A stretch of DNA of 64,000 nucleotides from Hyaloperonospora brassicae. Its lineage: Eukaryota; Oomycota; Peronosporomycetes; Peronosporales; Peronosporaceae. The translations under genes were made by a program, and so were the position numbers. This document shows, one piece after another, positions 49,101 to 60,499 of the stretch. The stretch covers positions 186,001 through 250,000 of the forward strand of contig CANTFL010001462.1 in the NCBI GenBank assembly GCA_947650285.1, given 5' to 3'. Every line of letters starts with the position of its first letter. The first letter of the stretch is position 1. The notes under the pieces are model-generated. The model was not told where the DNA came from. It saw nothing but the letters and a program-made list of their open reading frames with translations, and ran no database searches.

Positions 49101-51150
49101 GCTGGAGGAGTCTGACGTGCCAAAATTGTTCACCTCAGGGGCATCATTCAGACAAGTGCCTCTATGTGTGTGCACCCTTTGAGAATTTTAGGTGGATAGA
49201 AATTGTCTGATATGACCGTTTTACAGGCTGATTCGAGAGAGGAGTGTGCTAACAAGCACCAGGGATTGTGTCCAACACATTTAGACAAGACGGTAAATTA
49301 GGAAAATCGCCAGGTAAAAATCTGGTTGATCGAGTATTCTTGGCTGTATATTAATGATTTGTATAAAGAAAACCGATAAATCAAGATGTTAATATGCGGA
49401 TTGCCTAATAAATACATGTGATGATTCGAAATACCTGCATTTTTGTACAAAATATTAAAAGGAGCGAAATTGTTTTGCGATGGCCGGCTCCGGTGAAGCT
49501 CGATTTGACGTCTTGCTATCTACGGGTATACTAGGTAAACAATGACCAAGAAAATCGATTCAAACAAGCTAATACAGTAAGATCGATCAGTTATGAGAAA
49601 GCCGATATGATATTTTATTCGAAAGCCGAAGTGTTGCTCGTTAGCATAATGTTTTCTTGCAAGATAGACTGTGCCCTCAACGAGAGTGGAAATTAATAGT
49701 CTGTATGAACATAAGAGAGCAAATACATGGCGGAAGGATGCGCCAGGATCAAGGCCAATCTAGATGTATCATAAGCTTATTACCTCGGTATCTGGATAGG
49801 TGGTCAATTGCAATAAGAATCGATTCTGGGTATGGACTTTATGGTTCTAGCATGAATACGATTAAATTTAGCCAAGAAGGCTCTTCGTCGACCAGATGAA
49901 GTGAGGGATCTATTAGATGGATGAAAACTTTTATATCGATCGACCATGCAAACAATCACCGCAAAAGGTGTAAAATATAGTGATGTTTGTGGGGAAATGG
50001 GCAACAGAGAAACCGTTGTTTTTGTCTGCTGGAGCTATCATCTGAGTGAGACCCGATCTTAAATGGGTAGCTAATGAGACTACTGGAATAAGTCAAATGA
50101 AGCCTTTACACTTGGCAACCCTTGGAAATCGGTATATTATACTCGCTCAGAAGACCGGTTGAACTGATTGATGGTATTTGAAATGATACTGCGACCCACG
50201 GGGTATGAACCGGTGGGTTCGCGCAGGTACAATGAGTGGCAGGCTTTGACATTACAGCTCAAGTTGGCCAAAGAAGTATTTTATCTGACGAGTATGCTAG
50301 ACCACGGGGATATCGACCGAGCTATTCTCGACCGGCGCCTATATCGAGTCGCCTAACTAAGAAGATAGTAGGGAAAGTCGTTGAGCTGTCGACAATGGCG
50401 ACGAGATCAAAAAAGAAGATACTACTAGGGGATACTGATCTGCGGTAAATTTGGATTAGATATTGAAGAATCCAGGCGTGGAATCAATCGCGATCACAAG
50501 TGCACGGAATTTCGAAGTCATGCAAGATCGGCAAATAAAGATATTCGGATGCCACAAATAATCGCAGTCGTGGGTGACTATTTATCGAAAAATCAGTACG
50601 AGGATCATTGCATAAAATCTATGAGTCTAATGCTTTGGAGATTAACGATGAGATTGAGGGTATGTCATAGCAGGTAGAAGAATAGTCGATATAGGCAGTG
50701 TTTATCCCGAGAATGGTAAATACATGTCGATGACGTAAATTTTTATACATAGGTCTTATCGGGATGCTTACGCCTAAGCTGAAAGCTGGGAATAAAGATG
50801 GCTAAGACGGTGATCCCAGAATACCACTGATCAAAGACAAATGGAAATTGAGACAATCGATGTAGAATAATTGGTGTTTGTGTTTGATCAATAAAACGCT
50901 TTACCATTCTGATCATGTGACACAGTTTAAGAAATTGATGTCGGAGGGGCCCACTAGATCGCGCAACGAGTGAGACTTGTCGCACCAAAATGCTGTGAGA
51001 ATTGAGTCAATATGATCAAGACCTTATTATCAGCCAGAATTCATCGATTACCAGAGTTACCATGAGCGGCTTTGATCGTTGTGATCAAAAAGAAGAATGG
51101 CGAAGACATTCAGTTGTGCATTTAACATTGAAGGGAAAAATAGGTAATCA
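49100..51150 (+). mobile_element. fossil Ty3/Gypsy element (gag knuckle and RT motif)
   Basis: Two landmarks on the same strand. At 49118-49159 a frame encodes CQNCSPQGHHSDKC, an exact C-X2-C-X4-H-X4-C zinc knuckle. At about 51070-51125 a frame reads AALIVVIKKKNGEDIQLCI, the conserved start of a Gypsy RT palm, cut by a stop where the next residue should be Asp. The ~1.9 kb between would hold the end of gag and the protease, but I cannot read them. Family resemblance is closer to the pol at 60.5-64 kb than to the 9-16 kb element. Confidence 0.55.
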
Positions 51151-54100
51151 CACTTCTAGAAGGTGAGTTGCACGCTTCGAATCTGTTTAATTAAAGCAAA
51201 TTACAAGGTCTGAAAATATTTGATCGATATTCCTATGAGCACCTACGATCAGCATATTATCACCATACAAAGTGAATAAACTCGGGATATGGTAGCTTAA
51301 TGTCATTAATTATGATGGTGACTCTTTTTTCATCATCTTCTCGTTTCGCATTTGTGGTGATCTCATCACTTTGGCTTGAATAATTAGTATATCAGGCTGG
51401 TAGTGCACTAGACAGATGGTACACCACATGCCGCTGATCAGTGTAATATCGCAGAGCATGTAAGGAGAGATGTGGCACCGTTAGATGGATCTGTCAAGTG
51501 GGTCCTCAATGTTAGAATCGAAGGCAATGCGATAATTATATACATTGCAGCGTCAGGTATGTTTGAGAGACAACAATTTCCATTTGGACTGAACATAATT
51601 ACATATTTACCAACGATCAATGGACAACGTATTGTATAAATACCTCGAGATGTACCAAAGTCAGAAACCGATAGTTATGGTTCAACCTAGCTGATCAACG
51701 TATTTTTCCAAGATGAATCCAAACTGATCAAGTACCTTCGGTTCTAGATAGGTGGTCACACATCGACGATACCGTTGTCCTAGATACATCGTGAACCTAT
51801 ATATATGAAAAGGTCAATTGGCCTTTAGGTATATGTGATAGGTATAATATGCCAATTCGCCTGGCGTAACGTTTCTGGAAACGACGTAATATGAAGTAGT
51901 TGGGGGAACGAGTCTCAATTTGAAGGATGAATGCTCATACAGATGAACTCGTATCGCTATTCAACTTCTAATTTTAAGTTGTTTGCGATCGATGCTGTCG
52001 TTTCTATGAAGCCTAAAAAACATTAAGCGATGTATTGAAGATTTCGCGATTCATTTTGTTATCCATCTGCGCTATCTAAGTTGTGTAAGGCAAACTTCTA
52101 CGAAAAGATCCGTAGGGGGAAAGCGTATATACCAGTAAATGATATTTTGGATGGCCAAATCCGCTACGACAACATCGAAAGCGATTATGAGCTAAATACA
52201 AGGTGGAGGTGATCAAAAAAAACTTTTGATATTGGGAGTGATTCCGATATCTCTTACTAAGAAAAAATACGCAATTATTGACGTCTAACTTGCTAAAAGA
52301 AGGCTACGTTCTCACTCATCATGTTAAGGGAATGTATATAATTTGATGCTCAGAAACTTTGTTTCGGATGGGTCTCCAGTAGTTGTGCTTTATTCTGGCA
52401 AATGGATGCATTAGCAACTCTATTAAAAATCACGGTGGTACGAACCCGACGGCAACTGTCACGAGTAGAGCATTAAGCCACACTGAAATCAATTACCGTA
52501 CGGAATGGCATAAACGAGTTGATCACTTATCTCCCAATACTGATTGTATGCTGATTCATACTTGTTTCTCGCTTAATAAGCGTTCTCACACGATACTAGA
52601 AGTTGGCTACATTAAGTCAGTCCTTGGACCTTAATGTGAAGATTGGCAGCGATCTCATCAAACTTAAAGCTTGATAGCATTAGGTAGGTGAAAGTAGAGG
52701 ATGTTCGTTGATGGTATTGCGGCGTCCACGCGCGCTCATTTATGTGTAATTATGTCCGTGGTAGTGTAAGACATTCACATGGTTTCGAGTCAGTTTACGA
52801 CAACTTTTAAGTTACAATATTTGGAGCGAGCAGAGAATTGCTACATTTTAACGATGGGACACATCGACGAGAAAGATAGTCCCGGGAAAGGAGATGCGAC
52901 GAGGCGCTACAACGGCATTGACCAGTTAAACGAGAGTCGTTCTAAAAATTACAGAGGGCTAATTGTAAGGAAGAAAAAGCTTAAATTTCGTGGTGAAATC
53001 CAATTCTGCCCCTCACACTTTTTTCCACAAGTGTATCCTCCGGACGACCGTTACCAAGATAAATTTAACCGAAGTTCTTGCTGCAGACAATATAAGCCAC
53101 GGAATGTTGAACGGTTTAATAACCGCGATCGCTTGATGGAACAAATCTAAGCATACTGTAAGTATACTCCCATCCAAGGTAGAAACGAAAGAGAGTCTTT
53201 AGATAGCCAGTCTAGACGTATCAGCACGTACAAATGAAAAGTTGGATCATACCGCGCGATAATTTAGTGAAGGGACTTTCATACGTGCTGCGTCGGAGTA
53301 CGCAACGGATCTTCCTTTGAAGGCAAAGGAATATCGCGGTTTGTGGTTCAATTTCGAGCTTGTGGCGGATTTAAATAGGGGCCGTTTCATCATTCGTGGT
53401 GTTTACATCCGTGTGGTGCAACAAATACGGGGCAAAATCGACTACAAATTGCTGGGATTATATCTGTGTGGCAAATGGATCAAGTGCTTTTTGACAGTAG
53501 AGTGGAAGTTGCATTCGGCTAAGTCCAAATTGGAAAACATACGTAGTGACTGTCTTGTACACATTTTATCGCAGCCGTTGGATTTGTGATCGACGGTTGA
53601 TGGAGCGCATATTTCGACTCGAGGCGATCCGGGATGATAGTACGATATGATGGGAAGACATGTGATCCGGAGGCACAAATCGCGATCCCTGATAATCAAT
53701 CCTTAGCCTATAATCGGAGTCGTTTATCATAAGTTGTGTATTCTGCGGTAAGAAACGCATACATTACCGAGAAGAATGGTCAAGGAGGTGCAAGAGTTGT
53801 CAAGAAGTTATGGAAGTCGTGTGGTGGCAAACGCATGTTCACGGTGGGTCAAAACGCGAGCGTTAGCGCGAATGCGGTCTATACACGATGGTTATTCCGA
53901 ACCTTAAAAAGCGGACAAGGACCTAGTTAAGGAGAATCAATATCGCTAAGGAAAGACGCAAATGCTAGACATTGCGGTACACACAAGATCCGTAATCGAA
54001 CACCTAAAATCTGAGATCCATGATCTTATCTGATGATCGAATAGAGGTGACAAGATGGCGTCGAGGGAAACATCACGCGGACAACAAGATCACGCTATAG

Positions 54101-56020
54101 ATTCATGTGTGTCACACATCACGATACGCGATCTGGGATCATCTATCGGCAATCTGTAAATTGCAATTTGAGATCCGCTACTAATGCGTATGTGAGGTAG
54201 ACAACATGTAAGAACGAGGCGAGCATTGGCGATAATTGAATCGAAGTCGTCGATTCAGAGATAAGACGATGTATAGTGGCACTTATGTTTGGTTTGATAG
54301 ATTAAACATTAAAAAGTTTAACAAGCTTCTACAGGAACGTGTCGTCTATTCTTACAGGTCAAATATTTACATATCCGAAGATATAATAACAGCCCGTTTG
54401 ACCAGGGGTCGAAAATTTAAACGAAGGCTTAAACTGCGTTCGAAAGAAGCAACATATTTGTAAAAAGACGAGATATCACGAGACGGCTCAAGTGGTCAGT
54501 AGGTCTATAGGATCAAGATCTACTTGTTGGACAAGACGATCTCTTCGAGATTAAGGAGACTTAACCGAACACTTTACAAGTATATATATGATTGTGGAAA
54601 AAAATCTGTAAGACCGCTTCGACCCTAGTTAAAACATGACCTTGTTTTTTACCGATACAAGTTCACCCGTAACATTGTAACTCGCCCTACCTACGGGTGC
54701 ACAACTTAAGGAATGAAAAAATCACAGAAATGGACCACATCTTCTACAGTCTCAATTACGAGAGCCAGTAAAAGTCAATGTCGTTATTATATACGAACGT
54801 CGGTACAACACCGGTAGCACGGACCTATGGAATGGTAAGGCTCCGATCGTGATCAATCCACGAGTTCTCGAGCATTCGTTGGGACTTGAATTGAAGTGTG
54901 GACCTGAATTTAGTATGGCCGTACAACAGGATATAATTACGACATTCAGTTCGTATCAGGACCTACATGGTGGGATCTCTTGGACAGACAAAATGAGCTG
55001 CTTGCGCCAAAGAGAATTGATAAGTGAATTGACAAGGTGGCTCTTACTGACAAAGTCGTGGTAAGATAGAGTCATCAGCCCTAGGATTTGCAAGAGAAGA
55101 TCGTACAGCACATTTAAATGACCCCGTAGAGCAAGCACATAAAAAACCATGATTTTTAACTTTCACAAATTTCTATTAAGTGTTTATACTTTTATGATTT
55201 AAAAGAGGCATTTTGCAGAATCGCCCCAAATATGAGGAGGGAAAAAGAAAGTTTCTATATGTTTGGCCTATGCTGGATGGAGGCGCTGAAGGCTGCGTAG
55301 TATTGACCCAGTTGACAATTCAATATAAATGTTGCAACAAGAATTCCTACACCATTGACATTAAAGAGTAAAAGGAGGTCTCCAAGAGATCGGTACGAAA
55401 TATTAGTGATATAAGTCCAATGTTCACTTAATGGGCTTACATCGAAGCATTAAATGTAGCGTGGAAGAATACTCAGACCGTGAGACCACAATCCATCTTC
55501 CTGCTATGCAATATGGATCATAAGTAAATTTGTAGGGTACGTATATATATATAAAGCACAGCTATGGACCATATCCCGTCATGCCTCGATGGCTTATCGA
55601 TATCTCAGAGATGTTTCTGAGTCTTGAATTTGCTTCGGGATACGTGATCAACATGTCAAATTTATACCCGGATTGGCCAGAAAGTCGCTGAGATATACAG
55701 AAAATGTCTTTTCGAAAACTGGCGCGAGAAACATAGATTATTCTAGGCAAGTACAGGGTTTCAATTTTCATAAACTTTGAACTAAACCCATAGACATATT
55801 AAGAATGTAAGAAAAAAACCAATCACAAGTAAATTTAAAGACCAAGCATAAAGTGACAAATCTATCGCAACCATTAATGACAAATTATGTCACACATATA
55901 CAGCAAAATGAATCATTTAACATGCCAAAAAACTTGAGATCCTTGTTGACTACCTCCTAGCATTGGGATTGTGAAAATCTAGTGAAGTAAATATCGATCT
56001 GTTTAGAAGTCAAGTTTAAC
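51151..56020. other. degraded DNA, probably the rest of a fossil Gypsy element and older repeats
   Basis: About 4.9 kb. Plus-strand frames at 52779-53150 (123 codons) and 53317-53589 (90 codons) are the longest; neither shows motifs I recognise. A block near 54.0-54.15 kb resembles one near 28.55-28.65 kb. No intact gene. Confidence 0.4.
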
Positions 56021-56027
56021 TCTCCAC

Positions 56028-56044
56028 TGGCGCCCGGACGACCG
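56028..56044 (+). other. candidate retroelement primer-binding site
   Basis: TGGCGCCCGGACGACCG follows TCTCCAC, so an LTR could end in CA at 56025-56026 with a one-base gap. TGGCGCCC is a common retroelement primer-site start. The LTR itself was not delimited, so the call rests on this motif and on the leader-like, gag-bearing sequence to its right. Confidence 0.4.
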
Positions 56045-56679
56045 ACGAAAGGAGGGGTACTCTGTTTCTGTCCTATAATTGGGTCTCACCTTGTGTACCC
56101 ATCGGTGGGGCGCGTTGCACTCTTCCAGGTGGACTCGTGTCACTACAAAAATCGATCGTGTTTGCGATTGGGTCGAGGTTTGATCTCGTTGTGAAAATAT
56201 TTACACTGAGATCGAGGTTGACGTGATATCGTGGAAGTCGTCACGCGATCACTTGTATACTTGTACGGAGCTCGATATGAGTTACTCTGATCTGTAACAG
56301 ATCGCCTTGTCCAAATATGGACCTTGATTTGCGAGTCTTCTTACCACTTGAGCCGTCTAGCAATCTTGAGTCTTCGACCACAAACGGATTTCTGCGTCCA
56401 GTCGCAGTCAGGGTGTTGTTTGATCGTTCTTGATCCCTGGCCAAACAATCCAGGGATATCACTTGATTAAAGTATGTGACTTTTCCTTGACGCCGGGTGG
56501 CCAGTGACTCCACCCGGAGGAGAAGTCGACACGTGTACTTTGAAGCACGTTGAACTATATTTGATGTTAACAATCAAGCCCAACTACATATCCCTATTCT
56601 TATGTCTTGGACATCGCTTCCCACATGTTGCTCTTGCCAGGCGGTAGCGACCTGGTACTTGCGTAGCACAAACCTGATA

Positions 56680-57010
56680 TACTTATCCGATCGCAGTCGC
56701 CCTTCTGGTCGCCGATCATGTGGCGCAACCCACACTAGACTGATCGCGATCACATACCTGATTCCAGATCACGATCTAGATCGCCTTGCTGATCGCGGGT
56801 TACATGGTGTGCTCCACACCAACCGGATCGTGATCACGTACCCAGTGGCCGATCACGATCTTGATCGCCTCCTGATCGTGATCGTTTTGCTGATCGCGGG
56901 TCACATGGTGTGCTCCACATCAACTTGATCGCGATCACATATCTGATCACGATCTCGATCGTAACCTTGATCGCGAGCGCCTTACTGATCGCGGTTCCCT
57001 TCTTGATCGA
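56680..57010 (+). repeat. GATC-rich degenerate tandem array (83/102-bp units)
   Basis: Units begin near 56741 (TGATCGCGATCACATACC), 56824 (GGATCGTGATCACGTACC) and 56926 (TGATCGCGATCACATATC), with spacings of 83 and 102 bp and a degenerate unit before them. Each unit contains GCTGATCGCGGGT and CACATGGTGTGCTCCACA-type words. Palindromic GATCGCGATC and GATCACGATC words dominate. It lies between the candidate primer site and the gag-like pseudogene. Confidence 0.75.
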
Positions 57011-57159
57011 CTGACCGCCAACGTAATTTTCCCCCTGCCAATAACCCCATCTCCAGGACCCGTACCCTTCGTCCGTCATACTCTAAGTCGATATCGCACG
57101 TCCCATCCATTCCGATCTGATATCCAGTGTTGTCTGACCGTCCAGTGGACGCGATCCGA

Positions 57160-59747
57160 CCCGTTGTGGGACCGGCGCTGTCAATTGTTAACTGACTCGG
57201 ATACAACTGTATCTCGATCAGTTCCCATATCGCTTAATTCCGTAGTCGAATTGTTACAGTTGTCCACTGAGCCAGTAGTCGCCAAACAATGTCGATCTGA
57301 TAGCGCACTAATATATTTGCTTGCTCAATCCCACTGTTCTAACGAACGCTGTGTCGACGTTAAAACCGTCTGGCACCTCTGCTTCTTCCGAATCGGGCGA
57401 ATTGTTTACCGGTCTTGATCGTGTGACTCGCATCCTCGATTCCAGTGGGCCACACGCCGCGCCGTATTCACTTCTTCTAGTACCCGAGTACCGAGTAACG
57501 CCCGCTGCTTGTTTTTCTTGACCGACGATGACCGACATATAGGCCGCTCTTAACTATAGTTTGGAGATCTACGACTAGATCGCGAGGTGTTACGGTCCCC
57601 TAAAAGAAGCGCTGAGAGAAGAGAAGCATCGTGAAGATCCTCTGAAGCAGGAGTTGAACCTAATCTGTGAAGTCGTGGTCCAGTTGAGAGGGTGTGTTAA
57701 GCAGCGATCTGATATTCATTTTTACTTCTTCCAGAGCGTCCACGAGCTCTGCGAAGAACGTGCCATAGCTCTTGAGTAAACAGGAGGATCGACTGGCAAA
57801 ATTTCAGGACTAGGAAAATGAGATCAAGCGCTTGGAGACATCCTTGTTTAAAGCCCCCTCCTATGACCCAGAGAAAATTTGTCGTGATCAGGTTATTGTT
57901 TGTGCGTCCCTCGAGAAAGACTACCAACACGAGATCAACTCTGTCAGACAAAGGTTGAAATGTCGGATTTTGCAGCTCGAGTAGATCCGGGCTCTCCGGA
58001 ATGCCGACGCGAAAAAGTACCAGCGTGCCTCTGCACGCTATCAGCAGAGGTTAGCCGATCTCGAGAAAGTAATTTCGTCAATTTCTAAACTACATGATCA
58101 ACACTGCGCGAAGATTACTGATCAAAAACGCGAGCTAAATCGACTGCTAAAGTGATGGCAATTTTTCACTACAAAAAAGTGCGTCTTCTACGTATGTCCT
58201 AGGACCGGAAAAATGCTGGTGATGCCGCGATCGCTGATCGTGACCTTGCTATTGCTGACCGCTATAGGCTTAGGGTTTATCTAGCTTAATAAACTTCTGG
58301 TGTTCTGTTTGCTGTAGCGTCACCTTCAGTTTCTTCGGACACCAAACGTCCCCGACGTGACAGTAATCCTGGGCTCCCATCCAAGCGTTCTCGGGCTTCA
58401 GGAGCTTTCTCTCCATTGATTTTGACCAATGTTTCGACGCGATCTTCACTCTTGAAATCTTCTTCTGGGTAGAAGCGATCAGATCTGTCCACTCAATCAA
58501 CGAAATCGACCTCGGAAATTGATTTCACACAATGAGATATGCCACTGTGAACGGCCTCCCTCCCCGGTCTACTGCATCCTCACCGAAGGCAGCACCCGCA
58601 CGATCGTCTTCCCATGAGTAGCCAACTGAGACTAAGCGATTATCTAAGTCCAAACGGTCGGACACCCTAAAATGTTCGACCAAACAAGTTCAGTCGGTAT
58701 CGTCCAAGCATTCATCTGAGCATGCTCATTAAACTTTGCTGATTGTCCTTCGGTTCAGAGTGTTCCGGCGACCTCCCCAAAGCTATTGCTAGGCGGGGCG
58801 AAAAAGTAGGCAAATCCAGATATTATAATTTGTTTGACCTTAGACTTGAGCGATTCGTCTAATTCTTCGGGGGATGCCACTCGCGCCGCGCTTTCTGAAT
58901 CACGATCTACTTCTCGCAGACGCGCTTTGAAATCTGATAAGCCTACTTAACTCAACCTACCCACATCCACGGTCGTCATTGGCGTATCCAGCTTCAACTC
59001 GCAATCCCCTTCTCCGGCTCTTTCAACAACTCTCAAGAAATCAAAGGTTTTCAAGATCGATTTATTGGGCGAGCCGTCATTCGATTCGTCTGACAGACTC
59101 TATATATTCAGTGGAGATCGCGAGGACGTGAACGATCTGTTGTCTCCCAAGACGATGCTGCAATGCCAGCCACTCGTGTCCCACGCGATCTGTGGATTCC
59201 TAAGTACAGCTGTCGCGTTACCCGGGTAACCTCTCAGGTAAGCCCCTGGTCGTCGTGTCGAGTCAGCTATACCAGTGTCACTGGGCTGGAAGTGAAGTTC
59301 ATGGTGAAACATATTACCGAGCATAAATCGTTTCGGTTTCCCGCGTACAAGGAGCTGAAGTTGTCGGCACGCCAGGCTGATTGCTGGGATCTCCCGTTAA
59401 TTGCTTCTTCGCAGATCACGTCTCTCTACAGCCAAAAACCACAGAAAATTTATGATCACTTGATCGACTTGATCTTCTTTCCAGTGACTGGGTGGTTCAA
59501 CAAATTGGTAGAAACGTGTCGCGCGTTTGAAGACTTTCATCAACAGGAGCTGTGGTCATTGACCCATGTTCTTCCCGTCTTCAGTCGTCAGCGCCAGGCG
59601 GATCCGGATTTGGCCACATTTTGTAAAAAGAGTCGGCAACGCTGTCCGCGATCTGAGCCTCGTTGGAAGACCGTCCTCCGCAAAATCCTTAAACGGATAA
59701 TCTACGGGCATGGCGACATTCATATTCTGTTTGACCCCTTCTTTTAA
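57160..59747 (+). pseudogene. gag-like coiled-coil retroelement protein, decayed
   Basis: A plus-strand gene broken by stops and frameshifts. In order: an N-terminal part (LFTGLDRVTRILDSSG, 57.4 kb), coiled-coil pieces (KEALREEKHREDPLKQEL, 57.6 kb; YQQRLADLEKVISSISKL, 58.05 kb; AIADRDLAIADR, 58.24 kb), and a basic Ser-rich stretch with nuclear-localisation-like KRPRRD and SKRSRASG (58.35 kb). A globular C-terminal part occupies 59163-59747 (194 codons open), with IYDHLIDLIFF, ELWSLTHVLPVF and a terminal FDPFF. This order (long coiled coil, basic Ser-rich linker, Trp-rich globular end) is familiar from gag-like proteins of oomycete retroelements. It runs tail-to-tail with the pol pseudogene on the other strand, 750 bp away. 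It may be the gag of a separate plus-strand element or an antisense gene of the Chronos-like one. Confidence 0.6.
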
Positions 59748-60499
59748 CATTTCATGGCCGCGTCAGAGTAGCTAGTGTGGTACCATGGGTTAGGGCGTGA
59801 AACAACTAAGATCCCGAACTTGACCACTATCTTGTCGCTAACTGATTTAGACGCGCCGTGGCGTAATTAGTACCGGGCCGCGATCGCAAAAACTCCTGGA
59901 TCATCGATCACCCGCATCGCCAGCAAATTCTTCCTTTCGTAATCGACCTAGAGCTTTCATTCTCTTCGTTCAATATTAGTTTTCTCTAGCTCTTAATCTT
60001 CGTACTGCTTTGTTAAATCGTCTTCATACATATTCGTCTTCCATATATTCATCTTCGATCAGGTCGCACACAGTTCCGATCGCTCGCGATTAAAGTTCCA
60101 CCGATCCTGATCACATATTGTCAGAGTATTTGCCGACACGATCAGATCATTTACAGTCCCGATCCTTCGCGATCAAAGTTCCACTGATTCTAATCACCTG
60201 CAATTATAGTAGTTTCCCACACGATCATATCATTCACAGTACCGATTTCTTGCAAATCAAGATCCACCGATGCTGATCATTGTCGATCATAAAAACATTC
60301 AGACTTTGACGTGCGCGATCAAGTCTGTGACCCGCAATTGCCATCTCTACAGCATCTACCACCATTCAACTTCTCATACAACCTCCCTAAATAGGACCTT
60401 TGCACCATCCAATGCAACCTCTTTGCATTTACTAACAATTTACGGACCTGACTATCACTCACCCGCATTTCCCTCTCTATGCGACTGCATCACTTCGAA
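59748..60499. other. convergent spacer between gag-like and pol pseudogenes
   Basis: About 750 bp separating two tail-to-tail pseudogenes. It contains the 83-bp tandem array (60050-60300). If the minus-strand pol belongs to a separate element, its polypurine tract and 3' LTR should lie here, but I could not find them. Confidence 0.5.
60050..60300 (+). repeat. 83-bp tandem repeat, about three units
   Basis: Equivalent words start at 60071 (CAGTTCCGATCGCTCGCG), 60154 (CAGTCCCGATCCTTCGCG) and 60237 (CAGTACCGATTTCTTGCA), exactly 83 bp apart each time. Each is followed by AAAGTTCCACYGAT- and GATCAC-type words. The unit begins inside a CACGATCAKATCATT stretch, so the first and last copies are partial. 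Confidence 0.85.

Noticed and set aside
59163..59747. 194-codon plus-strand frame as an independent host gene
   Set aside because: It follows coiled-coil and basic Ser-rich pieces on the same strand and matches the C-terminal part of gag-like retroelement proteins, so it was placed in that pseudogene.
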